This document shows, in pieces, positions 40,516 to 53,119 of a stretch of 64,000 bases of DNA. Below the pieces are notes generated by a model. The model saw nothing but the letters and a program-made list of their open reading frames with translations. It ran no database searches and was not told the origin of the DNA. The stretch spans positions 1,674,001 to 1,738,000 of the forward strand of contig NZ_CP073089.1 of assembly GCF_018137945.1 (NCBI RefSeq), in the 5' to 3' direction. Within the stretch, counting starts at the first letter, position 1. The number at the start of each line of letters is the position of its first letter. This DNA is from Brevibacterium sp. W7.2. Lineage in GTDB: Bacteria; Actinomycetota; Actinomycetes; Actinomycetales; Brevibacteriaceae. The position numbers and the translations under genes are program-made.

Positions 40516-41955
40516 TCAGTTCGCTGCCGCGGGGAACGACGGGGTGTCGACGTCGGCCATCTCCGCCACGCAGCGGATGACCTGGTGGCTGTAGCCGAAC
40601 TCGTTGTCGTACCACACGTAGACGACGACGCGGTCCTCGTCGACGATCGTGGCCAGACCGTCGACGACACCCGCGCGCCGCGAGCCGACGAGGTCGGTCG
40701 AGACGAGCTCGGGGGAGGCGACGTAGTCGACCTGGTTGCGCAGCGGCGAGTTCATCGAGGTCTCGCGGAGGAACCCGTTGAGCTCGTCGACGGTCGTGGG
40801 ATTCTCGAGGTTGAGGTTGAGGATCGCCATCGACACGTTCGGGGTGGGCACGCGGATCGCGTTGCCCGACAGCTTGCCCTTGAGTTCCGGCAGCGCCTTG
40901 GCCACGGCCTTCGCCGCACCCGTCTCCGTGAGCACCATGTTCAGACCCGCCGCACGTCCGCGACGCGACCCCTTGTGGAAGTTGTCGATGAGGTTCTGAT
41001 CGTTGGTGAACGAGTGCACCGTCTCGACGTGGCCGTTGCGGACGCCGAAGCGGTCGTTGAGCGCCTTGAGCACCGGGGTGATCGCGTTCGTCGTGCACGA
41101 GGCCGCCGAGAGGATCGTGTCGGCGTCGGTGATGTCATGCGAGTTGACGCCGAAGACGATGTTCTTGATGTCGCCCTTACCGGGAGCGGTGAGGATGACC
41201 TTCGCGGCGCCCTTGGACTGCAGGTGCTTCGACAGGCCCTCTTCGTCGCGCCACTTGCCGGTGTTGTCGACGATGATCGCGTTGTCGATGCCGTACTCGG
41301 TGTAGTCGACCGTCGAGGGATCATCGGAGTAGATGACCTGGATGAGGGTGCCGTTGGCGAGGATCGTGTTGTTCTCCTCGTCGACGACGATGCTGCCGTC
41401 GAACTTCCCGTGCACTGAGTCGCGGCGCAGCAGGGAGGCGCGCTTGACGATGTCGTTCTCCCCGCCCTTGCGCACGACGATGGCGCGCAGGCGCATGCCG
41501 GTGCCGCCGGAGCGCTCGATGAGGATGCGGGCGAGCAGACGTCCGATGCGTCCGAAGCCGTAGAGGACGACGTCGCGCGGCTCCGCCGCGGAGGACTCGC
41601 TGCCGATCACCGACGCGAGCTCCTCGGCGAGGAACTCCGCGGTCGATGCGGACTGCTCATCGCGCTTGACGATGAGGCGACCGAGGTCGATGCGCGCCGC
41701 GCTGAGGTCGAGCTCGGCGAGTGCCCGGACGACCTCGAGGGTGGTCTCGATGTCGAGCTCTTCGCCGAGGAAGTGGCGGGCGTAGCGGTGCGCCTTGATC
41801 ATGCCGGTCACGGACTTGCCCTGGAGCGAGCGCCCGAACAGGGTGAGCAGCACGTCGTTGTTGCGGTGGAGGCGGCCGACGAGCGGGATGAGTTCTTCCG
41901 CGGCAGTCTGCTTCTTCTCCCACTCGTCGAGACGAGCGGCTGTTGCTTGAGTCAA
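40516..41955 (-). CDS. glyceraldehyde-3-phosphate dehydrogenase, long GapX/GapB-like form
   Basis: 479 residues, about 140 longer than glycolytic GAPDH. An N-terminal helical extension of about 125 residues precedes the Rossmann motif VVLYGFGRIGRL. The catalytic Cys287 is in SCTTNAITP, and WYDNEFGYSHQV ends the catalytic domain. The size and extension match the second GAPDH of corynebacteria, thought to serve gluconeogenesis. The start is TTG 41955, supported by AAGGGGAC about 8 bases upstream; there is no ATG or GTG nearby in frame. It is followed 45 bases upstream by the YihY gene on the same strand. Confidence 0.92.
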   Translation of the reverse strand: MTQATAARLDEWEKKQTAAEELIPLVGRLHRNNDVLLTLFGRSLQGKSVTGMIKAHRYARHFLGEELDIETTLEVVRALAELDLSAARIDLGRLIVKRDEQSASTAEFLAEELASVIGSESSAAEPRDVVLYGFGRIGRLLARILIERSGGTGMRLRAIVVRKGGENDIVKRASLLRRDSVHGKFDGSIVVDEENNTILANGTLIQVIYSDDPSTVDYTEYGIDNAIIVDNTGKWRDEEGLSKHLQSKGAAKVILTAPGKGDIKNIVFGVNSHDITDADTILSAASCTTNAITPVLKALNDRFGVRNGHVETVHSFTNDQNLIDNFHKGSRRGRAAGLNMVLTETGAAKAVAKALPELKGKLSGNAIRVPTPNVSMAILNLNLENPTTVDELNGFLRETSMNSPLRNQVDYVASPELVSTDLVGSRRAGVVDGLATIVDEDRVVVYVWYDNEFGYSHQVIRCVAEMADVDTPSFPAAAN

Positions 41956-42000
41956 AGGTCGAGTCCCCTTATATTCACGTGGTCGATTCCCGGCCCAAGT

Positions 42001-43050
42001 CTACCGTGTCGACTCCGCGCTCCTGGACCGGCGTTCGTCGTAGCGCTTGAACCCCAGCAGCGTGAGCGCGACGAGTCCGACGCCGGTGATGAGGGCGCCG
42101 AGGCTCTGGACCTGAAGCTCGGGCGCGACGAACCGACGGTGCGGGGTCGTGTCCTCGGGCAGCGGCGGCGGAACGGCCGTGCCGATCCAGGCGGCGACGA
42201 AGAGGATGATGCGAGCGAAGACGTTCATCGTCAGCATCACCGCGATGATCGACCCGAACACACCCGCGGCCTTCCCGGCGGAGAAGAGGTCGACGAGGAC
42301 GGTGGCGAGGTTGAGCAGGATCGTGAAGGCGACGGCGCCGATGAGCGAACCGCGCACCTTCGCCTGCCGATTGACCGGATGCTCGGGCAGCATCGTGAAG
42401 AGGAACATGAAGATCAGCCACGATGCCCCGAAGGTGATGATCATCGGGACGACGACGAGGAGGCCCGACATCCATCCGGAGAGGTCGAAGAGATCGGTGA
42501 TGAAGCTGCGCAGCCCCGTGCCGATGACCGTGAGACCTGCGGTGAGCAGAAGACCGACGATGAGTCCGAGCAGGGTCACGGTGTTCGAGAAGAACTTCTT
42601 GACCAGCGGCTGGTTGACGTCGTCGTCGAAGTCGTCGTGGAGCTGGGCGCGGACGGCGGCGCCGAGGTTGCCGATGAATCCCTGGCCGGTGTAGAGACCG
42701 GCGAGGATGCCGAAGATGCCGACGGCCTGCCAGTCGTTGAGGAAGCCCTCGAGCTGATCGGTCAGGGTCGAATTGCCGGGGGAGAAGTCCTCGATCTGCT
42801 GGGTGATGACGGGAACGAGGTCGGGCCGGACGACGTCGAGGACGAAGCCGAGTCCCGCGAAGGTGAACATCGCGATCGGAATGACCGCGAGAACGAGGAA
42901 GTACGTGATCGCGGCCCCGAACTGGTTGCCCAGACGCGTGATGAAGCGCTGGACGGCGCGGACGAGATGCGCCGGGCCCGGCTGGTTGATGGCCTGGTGA
43001 CCGGCTTCGGCCATGGGACTGCGTGAGGCCAGGATCTTCGCTGGTGTCAC
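42001..43050 (-). CDS. YihY/BrkB-family membrane protein
   Basis: 349 residues with six hydrophobic helices. FGAAITYFLVLAVIPIAMF, the GQGFIGNLGAAVRAQL segment and GSLIGAVAFTILLNLATVL are typical of the YihY/UPF0761 family, whose function is not settled. The start is GTG 43050 with AGGAGG 8 bases upstream on the minus strand; the ATG (MAEAGH) 12 codons later lacks a ribosome site. The longer open frame upstream is a shadow of the divergent dedA gene. Confidence 0.86.
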   Translation of the reverse strand: MTPAKILASRSPMAEAGHQAINQPGPAHLVRAVQRFITRLGNQFGAAITYFLVLAVIPIAMFTFAGLGFVLDVVRPDLVPVITQQIEDFSPGNSTLTDQLEGFLNDWQAVGIFGILAGLYTGQGFIGNLGAAVRAQLHDDFDDDVNQPLVKKFFSNTVTLLGLIVGLLLTAGLTVIGTGLRSFITDLFDLSGWMSGLLVVVPMIITFGASWLIFMFLFTMLPEHPVNRQAKVRGSLIGAVAFTILLNLATVLVDLFSAGKAAGVFGSIIAVMLTMNVFARIILFVAAWIGTAVPPPLPEDTTPHRRFVAPELQVQSLGALITGVGLVALTLLGFKRYDERRSRSAESTR

Positions 43051-43143
43051 TGGGTGCTCCTCCTTCTTGGGGATCGTCTCCCAGACTATCCGCTGGGAGC
43101 GCTCTGTGAGCGAAAGGTCGACCTGTTCTCTACACTTCAGAGC

Positions 43144-43881
43144 ATGCCGCTCACCGCTTCGACCTCCGCCCTGGTCACGGTCTCCGCCTCCGGTGCCGCT
43201 GAGAACCTCAGCGGCTTCTCCGCGTGGACGGTGGCGATCATGGAGACGCTCGGACCTCTCGGCGTCGGATTCCTCGTCTTCCTCGACAACATCTTCCCGC
43301 CGATCCCCAGCGAGCTCGTGCTGCCGCTGGCCGGCTTCACGGCGAGTCGCGGTCAGCTCAGCCTCGTCCTCGCCATCGTCTTCGCGACGATCGGATCCGT
43401 CGTCGGAGCCCTCGTGCTCTACGCGGTGGGCCGCTGGATCGGACTCGACCGGATCGTGCGGATCGCCGTGAAGATGCCGCTCGTCGACGTCGCCGACGTC
43501 CACAAGACGATCGCGTGGTTCGACCGCCACGGTGACAAGGCCGTCTTCTTCGGGCGGATGATCCCGATCTTCCGCTCCCTCATCTCCATCCCGGCGGGCA
43601 TGCGGGCGATGCCGATGCTCAAGTTCCTCCTCCTCACCGCCGCCGGCAGCACGATCTGGAACACGATCCTCATCGTCGCAGGCTTCTACCTCGGTGAGAA
43701 CTGGTCGATCGTCGAAACCTACGCCGGGTACTTCCAGACGCTCGTCATCGTCGTCGTCGCGGTCGCCGTCGTCGCATGGGTCGTGCTCAAGGTCCGCAAG
43801 CGGCGCCGGCAGCGCGCGACGGGAACCCACGACTCCGACTTCGAGCGGGAGCAGGACGCCGAGCCCGACGGCACGCCTTGA
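43144..43881 (+). CDS. DedA family membrane protein
   Basis: 245 residues. The VTT/DedA domain carries FLDNIFPPIPSELVLPLAG and FFGRMIPIFRSLISIPAGMRAMP, the family's conserved membrane-embedded loops. DedA proteins are flippases or related transporters for undecaprenyl phosphate or phospholipids and support envelope integrity. The basic C-terminal tail is cytoplasmic. The ATG begins 7 bases after TACACT (43131-43136), so it is probably leaderless. It has a bidirectional terminator 12 bases after the stop. Confidence 0.9.
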   Translation: MPLTASTSALVTVSASGAAENLSGFSAWTVAIMETLGPLGVGFLVFLDNIFPPIPSELVLPLAGFTASRGQLSLVLAIVFATIGSVVGALVLYAVGRWIGLDRIVRIAVKMPLVDVADVHKTIAWFDRHGDKAVFFGRMIPIFRSLISIPAGMRAMPMLKFLLLTAAGSTIWNTILIVAGFYLGENWSIVETYAGYFQTLVIVVVAVAVVAWVVLKVRKRRRQRATGTHDSDFEREQDAEPDGTP

Positions 43882-43892
43882 GCGGTGAATGA

Positions 43893-43921
43893 CCGAAGCC
43901 CGACCTATGGTCGGGCTTCGG
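43893..43921. terminator. bidirectional terminator between dedA and the GHR-like gene
   Basis: CCGAAGCCCGAC (43893-43904) pairs perfectly with GTCGGGCTTCGG (43910-43921) around CTATG. It is a 12-bp stem between convergent genes. Confidence 0.85.
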
Positions 43922-43957
43922 CTGCTCCGCCTCGGCGGGATGGACCGTCGGCAGGGT

Positions 43958-45016
43958 TCACTTCACCCAGGCCGCCGCGGTGCTCTCGAACGGAACCTCC
44001 TCGCCGGCGGCGACGGGACCGGGCGCGGTGCCGTCGCCGAAGGGCGAGCCGCCGAGTTCCTCCCTGCCGTGCGGGGTCAGCCACCCGGAGAGGTCCGGCC
44101 CGACGGGAACGATGCCGGTGGGATTCACGTCCTTGTGGACGATGTAGTAGTGGTCCTTGATCTGCGGGAAGTCGATCGTGTCGCCGAATCCCGGCGTCTG
44201 ATAGAGGTCGCGGGCGTAGCCCCAGAGGTTCGGGAAGTCCCGCAGGGCGGTGCGATTGGCCTTGAAGTGCCCGTAGTAGACGGGATCGAAGCGCGCGAGC
44301 GTCGTGAAGAGCCGGACATCGGCCTCGGTGATCGACTCGCCCATGAGGTAGCGCCGGGTCGCCAGTCGCTCCTCGACGGTGTCGAGGGCGGTGAAGAGGC
44401 GGTCGAAGGCCTTCTCATAGGCCTCCTGCGAGCCGGCGAAGCCCGACCGGTACACCCCGTTGTTGATCTCCGTGTAGATCATCCGCATGAGGGACTCCAT
44501 CTCGTCCCGCAACTCCTCCGGCCACAGGTTCGGCGCACCGTCGCGGTGGTAAGCCGTCCACTGGGTCGAGAAGTCCTCGGTGATCTGCGCGAAGTCGTTC
44601 GTCACGACCTCACCGGAGGGGATGTCGACGATCGCGGGCACCGTGATGCCGCGCGGGTAGTCGGGATAGCGCTTGAAGAACGCCTCCTGGAGCCTCTCGA
44701 TCCCGAGCACCGGATCGACGCCCTCGGGATCGAGGTCGAAGGTCCACGAGCGCTTGTCGTGAGTGGGCCCGGGCATCCCGAGGGAGATGACGTCCTCGAG
44801 ACCGAGGAGGCGCCGGACGATGACCGTGCGGTTGGCCCACGGGCAGGCGCGCGCGGCGATGAGGCGGTAGCGACCGGGTTCGACGGGCCACTGGGCGTCG
44901 GGATCGTCGAGGATGCGGTCCTCGATGTAGTTCGTGTCGCGGTTGAACTCCGCGCCCTTCTCGACATAGGAGCCGGTGGTGTCAGTGTCCGTGGTCGTCT
45001 CGGTGTCGTTCGACAT
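43958..45016 (-). CDS. glutathionyl/mycothiolyl-hydroquinone reductase-like (Xi-class GST fold)
   Basis: 352 residues. The thioredoxin-fold domain carries ACPWANRT with catalytic Cys58, the hallmark of Xi-class GSTs/glutathionyl-hydroquinone reductases. The helical C-terminal domain contains YLMGESITEADVRLFTTLARFDPVYYGHFK. These enzymes remove a thiol group from hydroquinone conjugates. Actinobacteria use mycothiol instead of glutathione, so the natural thiol is probably mycothiol (inference). ATG 45016 has AGAGGAC upstream; the longer frame is not needed. Confidence 0.88.
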   Translation of the reverse strand: MSNDTETTTDTDTTGSYVEKGAEFNRDTNYIEDRILDDPDAQWPVEPGRYRLIAARACPWANRTVIVRRLLGLEDVISLGMPGPTHDKRSWTFDLDPEGVDPVLGIERLQEAFFKRYPDYPRGITVPAIVDIPSGEVVTNDFAQITEDFSTQWTAYHRDGAPNLWPEELRDEMESLMRMIYTEINNGVYRSGFAGSQEAYEKAFDRLFTALDTVEERLATRRYLMGESITEADVRLFTTLARFDPVYYGHFKANRTALRDFPNLWGYARDLYQTPGFGDTIDFPQIKDHYYIVHKDVNPTGIVPVGPDLSGWLTPHGREELGGSPFGDGTAPGPVAAGEEVPFESTAAAWVK

Positions 45017-45146
45017 GGGGATGTCCTCTCTCACGCGACTGAGTGCGGCGGGTCGGCCGCCCGCGGTGAACGGGCGGCCGACCGTCGTCACGATGGTTGA
45101 AACTTCATCTTACTCAGCCGGCCATCGCCGCGTCTCCCCACCGGCC

Positions 45147-46955
45147 TCAGTCGGCGTAGAGCGCTTCGATCTCGTCGGCGAAGTCCTTGCCGAGCAGGTG
45201 GCGCTTGACCGACTGCTTCGCGGAGAGATAGCCGTTGGCCTCGCTGAGCTCGACGGGCACGATGCGGAACTTCTTGATGCCCTCGGCCCGGGAGACGGTC
45301 CGATTGACGCGTTCGATCGCCTTCTCGATGGTCTGGCGCACGGTCTCGTCCTCGGCCGCCTCGGCGAGGGTCATCTCCGGCAGATCATGATTGGCAAGCC
45401 ACGTCGGCAGCATCTCCGGGTCGAGGAAGATCAGCGCGGTGATGTACTTGCGGTTGTCGCCGACGAGCACCGGCTGGCCGATGATCGGATGGCGGCGCAG
45501 GGCGTCCTCGAGCGGGGCGGGAGCGATGTTCTTGCCGCTCGAGGTGACGATGAGCTCCTTCTTGCGCCCGACGATGCTGAGGTAGCCGTCCTCGTCGAGC
45601 GACCCGAGGTCGCCGGTGGCGAACCAGCCGTCGTGGAACTCCTTGGCCGTGGCCTCGGGGTTCTTCCAGTACTCGCGGAAGACGGGCACGCCCTTGGCGA
45701 GGATCTCGCCGTCGGGGGCGATCGCCACGGTCGCCCCGGGCAGGGGCACGCCGACGGTGCCGATCTTCGAGTTCTCGGGGACGTTGACCGTGATCGGGGC
45801 CGTCGTCTCGGTGAGACCGTAGCCCTCGAGGACGACGAGGCCGATGCCGCGGTAGAAGTGGCCGAGGTGCGTGCCGAGCGGCCCGCCGCCGGAGACCGCC
45901 CACTTGACGTTGTTGCCCATGATCTCCCGCAGCTTGCGGTAGACGAGGGTGTCGAAGAGCGCGTGCTGGGCCTTGAGCGTGAGCGGGACCCTGCCGGCGT
46001 CGAGGGCCTTCGAATAGGCGACGGCGACCTGCTCGGCCCGGCGGAAGATCTTCTCCTTGCCGCCGGCCTGCGCCTTCGCGAGCGCGGAGTTGAAGACCTT
46101 CTCGAAGACCCGGGGCACGCCGAGGATGAACGTCGGCTTGAAGCTGCCGAGGGCGTCGGTGAGCTTCGTCAGGTCGGCCTGGTGGGCGAGCAGCCCGCCC
46201 GTGCTCACGCAGAGGACCTCGATGAAGCGGGCGAAGACGTGGGCCTGGGGGAGGAAGAGGAGGCAGCGGGCGTCACCGCCGGTGACCTCGCTGATCTGCT
46301 CTTCGGCGGCCTGCGCGGTCTGGACGAAGTTCGCATGCGTGAGCACGCAGCCCTTGGGCCTGCCCGTCGTTCCGGAGGTGAAGATGATCGTCGCGATCGA
46401 CTCGCTGCCGACCTGGCTGCGGCGGGCCTCGAGGTCGGCGTCGCTGACGGATGCGCCCGCGGCGCTGAGCTCGCGGAAGGCGCCCTCGTCCCAGATCCAC
46501 AGCGCAGGTGTCGGCAGTCCGGCGGCGGCCGCGGCGTCGCGGACGCGCTGGGCATGCTCCTCGGTGGCGACGAGGCCGGCGGTGACCTCGGCGTTCTCGA
46601 GCATCCAGGCGAGCTGATCCTGCGAGGAGGTGTCGTAGAAGGGCACGGAGATCGCGCCGGCGAACCACACGGCGTAGTCCGACAGCGTCCAGTCGAAGGA
46701 GGTGGGGCCGAAGATGCCGACCTTGTCCTCGAACCCGACCCCGGAGGCCATGAGACCCTTGGCGACGGCGCGGACCTCATCGACGAACTCCGCCGTCGTC
46801 ACCTCGACCCAGTCGTCGCCGACGGCCTTGGCCAGCGCCGGATGGGTGGGGGCGGTCGCGAGGCGGTTGAGAAGGATGTCGGTCGTCGATGACGTCGTGT
46901 CCACCTCGTACCCGACGACCGGAGTGGCTGACTGGGGCATTGTCTGTGGGCTCAT
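45147..46955 (-). CDS. long-chain acyl-CoA synthetase (FadD family)
   Basis: 602-residue AMP-forming ligase. The P-loop TIIFTSGTTGRPKG, GYGLTETTAPITVN, the hinge GDLGSLDEDGYLSIVGRKKE and the C-terminal Lys region SAKQSVKRHLL are in order. It activates fatty acids as acyl-CoA for beta-oxidation or lipid synthesis; chain length is not evident. AAGGAG precedes the ATG. The upstream divergent region with leuS holds direct repeats that may bind a fatty-acid-responsive repressor. Confidence 0.94.
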   Translation of the reverse strand: MSPQTMPQSATPVVGYEVDTTSSTTDILLNRLATAPTHPALAKAVGDDWVEVTTAEFVDEVRAVAKGLMASGVGFEDKVGIFGPTSFDWTLSDYAVWFAGAISVPFYDTSSQDQLAWMLENAEVTAGLVATEEHAQRVRDAAAAAGLPTPALWIWDEGAFRELSAAGASVSDADLEARRSQVGSESIATIIFTSGTTGRPKGCVLTHANFVQTAQAAEEQISEVTGGDARCLLFLPQAHVFARFIEVLCVSTGGLLAHQADLTKLTDALGSFKPTFILGVPRVFEKVFNSALAKAQAGGKEKIFRRAEQVAVAYSKALDAGRVPLTLKAQHALFDTLVYRKLREIMGNNVKWAVSGGGPLGTHLGHFYRGIGLVVLEGYGLTETTAPITVNVPENSKIGTVGVPLPGATVAIAPDGEILAKGVPVFREYWKNPEATAKEFHDGWFATGDLGSLDEDGYLSIVGRKKELIVTSSGKNIAPAPLEDALRRHPIIGQPVLVGDNRKYITALIFLDPEMLPTWLANHDLPEMTLAEAAEDETVRQTIEKAIERVNRTVSRAEGIKKFRIVPVELSEANGYLSAKQSVKRHLLGKDFADEIEALYAD

Positions 46956-46975
46956 GCGTACTCCTTCGGGACATA

Positions 46976-47027
46976 AGTTACTGCCCAGTTACTTTACTGT
47001 GCGATCGTTAAGTACTTTACTGTGCGA
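46976..47027. promoter_or_regulatory. repeat cluster in the acyl-CoA synthetase/leuS divergent promoter region
   Basis: TACTTTACTGTGCGA occurs exactly twice (46990-47004 and 47013-47027, 23 bp apart). AGTTACT occurs at 46976 and 46987, 11 bp apart (one helical turn), and AGTACT at 47011. A palindrome TGAACGTTCA (47100-47109) lies 4 bases before a -10-like TACGAT (47113-47118) facing leuS. Confidence 0.55.
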
Positions 47028-47150
47028 ACCTTCAGCCGTGAAATCGATCACGTTTGCCCGGTGATCATGTCTCGTCTGCAGTCTAGCCAGTTCAGCGCGT
47101 GAACGTTCAGGCTACGATGGATCAAACCCGATCACTGGCGAAGGAAGGTA

Positions 47151-50099
<2,949 letters not shown>

Positions 50100-50145
50100 A
50101 CCGCTGACCGGCCCCGGTCACCTGAGAGAAGGACCCCTGACTCCC

Positions 50146-50982
50146 ATGAGCTCCATCGCCGCCGTCCAGGATGAGATCCGCACTGCGCTCGGTGTGCGTC
50201 CGCAGATCGATCCCGCCACCGAGGTGATCCGCCGTGTCGAATTCCTCGTCGACTACGTGCTCACCACCGGGGTGCGCGGGCTGGTCCTCGGCATCAGCGG
50301 GGGACAGGACTCGACCCTGGCCGGCCGGCTCTGCCAGCTGGCCGTCGAGACCCTGCGGCGGCGCGGGGAGAAGGCCGAGTTCTACGCGGTGCGCCTGCCC
50401 TACCACGTCCAGGCCGACGAATCCGATGCGCAGGACGCGCTGAAGTTCATTGCCGCCGACCACGAGATCGTCTTCAACATCGGCGCGGCCACGGACGCCG
50501 CCGCCGAGGAGTACCGCGAGGCGATGGGCGAGCCGATCTCCGACTTCGGCAAGGGCAACGTCAAGGCGCGCATGCGGATGACCGCGCAGTTCGAGATCGC
50601 CGGGGAGAAGCGCCTCCTCGTCGTCGGCACCGATCATGCCGCCGAGGCGGTCACCGGCTTCTTCACGAAGTTCGGCGACGGCGCTGCCGACGTCATCCCG
50701 CTGTCGGGACTGAGCAAGCGGCAGGGACGGGAACTGCTGCGCCACCTCGGCGCGCCGGAGCACCTGACGACGAAGACCCCGACCGCGGACCTCCTCGACG
50801 ACGACCCGGGTCAGACCGACGAATCGTCGCTGGGGCTGACGTACGAGCAGATCGACGACTTCCTCGAGGGCAACGAGATCGACGCCGAGGCGGCCCAGCG
50901 GCTCATCGACCGCTACCGGGCGACCGAGCACAAGCGCCGCACCCCGGTGACCCCGACCGACAACTGGTGGATCCGGCACTGA
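50146..50982 (+). CDS. nadE: ammonia-dependent NAD+ synthetase
   Basis: Amidates nicotinic acid adenine dinucleotide to NAD+. 278 residues, the short NH3-dependent form without a glutaminase domain. The ATP pyrophosphatase loop SGGQDS is at residues 49-54, with [22 protein letters not shown] and [15 protein letters not shown] for substrate binding. ATG 50146; AAGGA lies 12 bases upstream, a little far. It follows leuS by 46 bases. Confidence 0.95.
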   Translation: MSSIAAVQDEIRTALGVRPQIDPATEVIRRVEFLVDYVLTTGVRGLVLGISGGQDSTLAGRLCQLAVETLRRRGEKAEFYAVRLPYHVQADESDAQDALKFIAADHEIVFNIGAATDAAAEEYREAMGEPISDFGKGNVKARMRMTAQFEIAGEKRLLVVGTDHAAEAVTGFFTKFGDGAADVIPLSGLSKRQGRELLRHLGAPEHLTTKTPTADLLDDDPGQTDESSLGLTYEQIDDFLEGNEIDAEAAQRLIDRYRATEHKRRTPVTPTDNWWIRH

Positions 50983-51009
50983 CGGGGTGGCGCGCCGCGC
51001 GCGCGTGCC

Positions 51010-51705
51010 TCAGGCGGTGAGTCCGAGCTCGAGCGCGGTCTGCTTGAACTCCCAGCGGGCGGTGATGAACGTGTCGCCGAGGCTCTCCCCGCGGCTGCGC
51101 GCCTCCGTGTACTCACGCCACCCGCCCTTGCGCGAGTCGCCGGGGGTGATCTCCCGCTTCGTCTCGTCGTCGGCGACGACGCGGGTCTCCTCGTTCACCC
51201 AGATCGACAGCGCCTCGGCGGCGCGGTAGAGGTTCATGAACGCGGTGTGGGAGCGCGGGTTGTCGAAGCTCGACTTCGCGAACTCCTCCCGGAAGGTGTG
51301 GAGCGGGGCGAGCTCGTCGACGGCGAGGGTGCCGAACGTCGCATCGAGGCGCAGGGACTGGATGAGGCCGTCGGAGTCGGGGATGAGAGTCAGGATCCGC
51401 TGCGCCCGCGTCTCGTCGGGGATCTGCGCGACCTCCTCGGCGACGGGGGTCAGGCCCACCGCATCCATCCGCCCGCGTTCGGTCGCGAGGCTGCCGCGCA
51501 GGGCATCGATCTGGGTCTGGGAGCGCCGCCATTCGCCGTGGAAGATCAGCAGGGCGGCAGCGGCACCGAGGCAGAGCACGATCCCGATGAGCCACGCGAA
51601 CGGGTGGAGGGCGGGGATGGCGAAGAGCACGATGCCGACGACGATGAGGACGGCGAGAACCACCGCGGCGGTCGAGTTGGTGAGGAAATCCAGGAAACGC
51701 TTCAC
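51010..51705 (-). CDS. membrane protein with two N-terminal helices and a helical cytoplasmic domain
   Basis: 231 residues. Two hydrophobic helices at about 12-33 and 36-57 are followed by a probable coiled coil (SQTQIDALRGSLATERGRMDAV) and a roughly 130-residue soluble domain. I do not recognise the family. GTG 51705 begins 7 bases after TAGTCT (minus strand 51718-51713), a leaderless layout. A longer frame upstream crosses the UDP-glucose dehydrogenase promoter and is rejected. Confidence 0.68.
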   Translation of the reverse strand: MKRFLDFLTNSTAAVVLAVLIVVGIVLFAIPALHPFAWLIGIVLCLGAAAALLIFHGEWRRSQTQIDALRGSLATERGRMDAVGLTPVAEEVAQIPDETRAQRILTLIPDSDGLIQSLRLDATFGTLAVDELAPLHTFREEFAKSSFDNPRSHTAFMNLYRAAEALSIWVNEETRVVADDETKREITPGDSRKGGWREYTEARSRGESLGDTFITARWEFKQTALELGLTA

Positions 51706-51811
51706 ACGGACAAGACTACTGTTTCCGGCTCCGTAAATCGTGTAGGCAATCGTGCATGCAGGTGGCATATAGTGTGCGTGAAAATGCTCGGACGAAACGA
51801 GGTAGTGCCAG

Positions 51812-53119
51812 GTGTTGATTTCGGTCATCGGTTGTGGGTATCTGGGAGCCGTGCATGCGGCGGCCATGGCGTCGCTGGGTCACGAGGTCGTCGGCGTCGA
51901 CGTCGACGAGGCGAAGATCGCGGCTCTGCGTGAGGGACGCCCGCCGTTCTTCGAACCGGGACTCGCCGACCTCCTCGTCGAGGGGCAGGAGAAGGGCGGC
52001 CTCGACTTCACGACGGATGTCTCCCGGGCCGCCGAGGCGAGCGTCCACTTCGTGTGCGTGGGCACCCCGCAGCGGCGCGGGGAGTTCGCCGCCGACGTCA
52101 CGTACGTCGATGCTGCCGTCGACTCGCTCCTGCCGCATCTGGCGCCCGGCGCGGTGGTCGTCGGGAAGTCGACGGTGCCGGTGGGCACGGCGGCCCGGTT
52201 GGCCGCCCTCGTCGAACCGGCCGGGGGGATGCTCATGTGGAATCCCGAGTTCCTCCGTGAGGGACACGCCGTCGAGGACACCCTCCACCCCAACCGTCTC
52301 GTCTACGGGGTCGCCGAGGGCGAGGCCGGGGTCGCGGCGACCGCGGCCCTCGACGAGGTCTACGCGCCGATGCTCTCCGCCGACACGCCGCGGCTCGTCG
52401 CCGACTTCGCGACCGCCGAGCTCGTGAAGACCGCGGCGAACTCGTTCCTCGCGACGAAGATCTCCTTCATCAACGCGATGGCCGAGCTCTGTGAGGCCTC
52501 CGGGGCCGATGTCACGCTGCTCGCGGATGCGATCGGGATGGACGATCGGATCGGGCGGAAGTTCCTCAACGCCGGGCTCGGGTTCGGCGGGGGATGTCTG
52601 CCCAAGGACATCCGGGCGTTCATGGCCCGGGCCGGGGAGCTCGGGGCCGATCAGGCGGTGGCGTTCCTCAAGGAGATCGACTCGATCAACATGCGCCGGC
52701 GGGTGCGGATGGTCGACATCGCCCGGGATGCGCTCGGCGGGTCGTTCATCGGCAAGCGGGTGACGATCCTGGGGGCTGCGTTCAAACCCGACAGCGATGA
52801 TGTCCGCGACTCCCCGGCGCTGGCGGTGGCCCGGCTCATCGGCACGCAGGGCGGGGTCGTCACGGTCACCGACCCGGAGGCCGTGGCGAATGCGTCCCGC
52901 GCGTTTCCCGAGCTCAGCTTCGTCACCGACACCACAGAGGCGCTGACCGGGGCGGATGCGGTGCTGCTGCTGACCGAGTGGCAGGAGTACCGGGACCTCG
53001 ACCCGGAGGTCGTGGGCGGTCTCGTGGCCGGGCGGGTGCTCGTCGACGGGCGCAATGTGCTCGACCCGCACACGTGGCGGTCGGCGGGGTGGACGTATCG
53101 GGCGCTGGGCCGGCCATGA
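51812..53119 (+). CDS. UDP-glucose 6-dehydrogenase family
   Basis: Oxidises a UDP-sugar (UDP-glucose to UDP-glucuronate in the best-known members) with two NAD+. 435 residues: N-terminal GCGYLG fingerprint, STVPVGT, NPEFLREG, and the catalytic Cys262 in GGGCLPKD, then a C-terminal domain with GAAFKPDSDDVRDSP. GTG or the following TTG is the start, with GAGGT 8 bases upstream. A -10-like TATAGT lies at 51768-51773. The stop overlaps the DegV gene by ATGA. Confidence 0.94.
   Translation: MLISVIGCGYLGAVHAAAMASLGHEVVGVDVDEAKIAALREGRPPFFEPGLADLLVEGQEKGGLDFTTDVSRAAEASVHFVCVGTPQRRGEFAADVTYVDAAVDSLLPHLAPGAVVVGKSTVPVGTAARLAALVEPAGGMLMWNPEFLREGHAVEDTLHPNRLVYGVAEGEAGVAATAALDEVYAPMLSADTPRLVADFATAELVKTAANSFLATKISFINAMAELCEASGADVTLLADAIGMDDRIGRKFLNAGLGFGGGCLPKDIRAFMARAGELGADQAVAFLKEIDSINMRRRVRMVDIARDALGGSFIGKRVTILGAAFKPDSDDVRDSPALAVARLIGTQGGVVTVTDPEAVANASRAFPELSFVTDTTEALTGADAVLLLTEWQEYRDLDPEVVGGLVAGRVLVDGRNVLDPHTWRSAGWTYRALGRP

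Noticed and set aside
42001-43830. 609-codon version of the YihY gene
   Set aside because: The first 260 codons are antisense to dedA and highly acidic/basic low complexity; a strong ribosome site marks GTG 43050 as the start.
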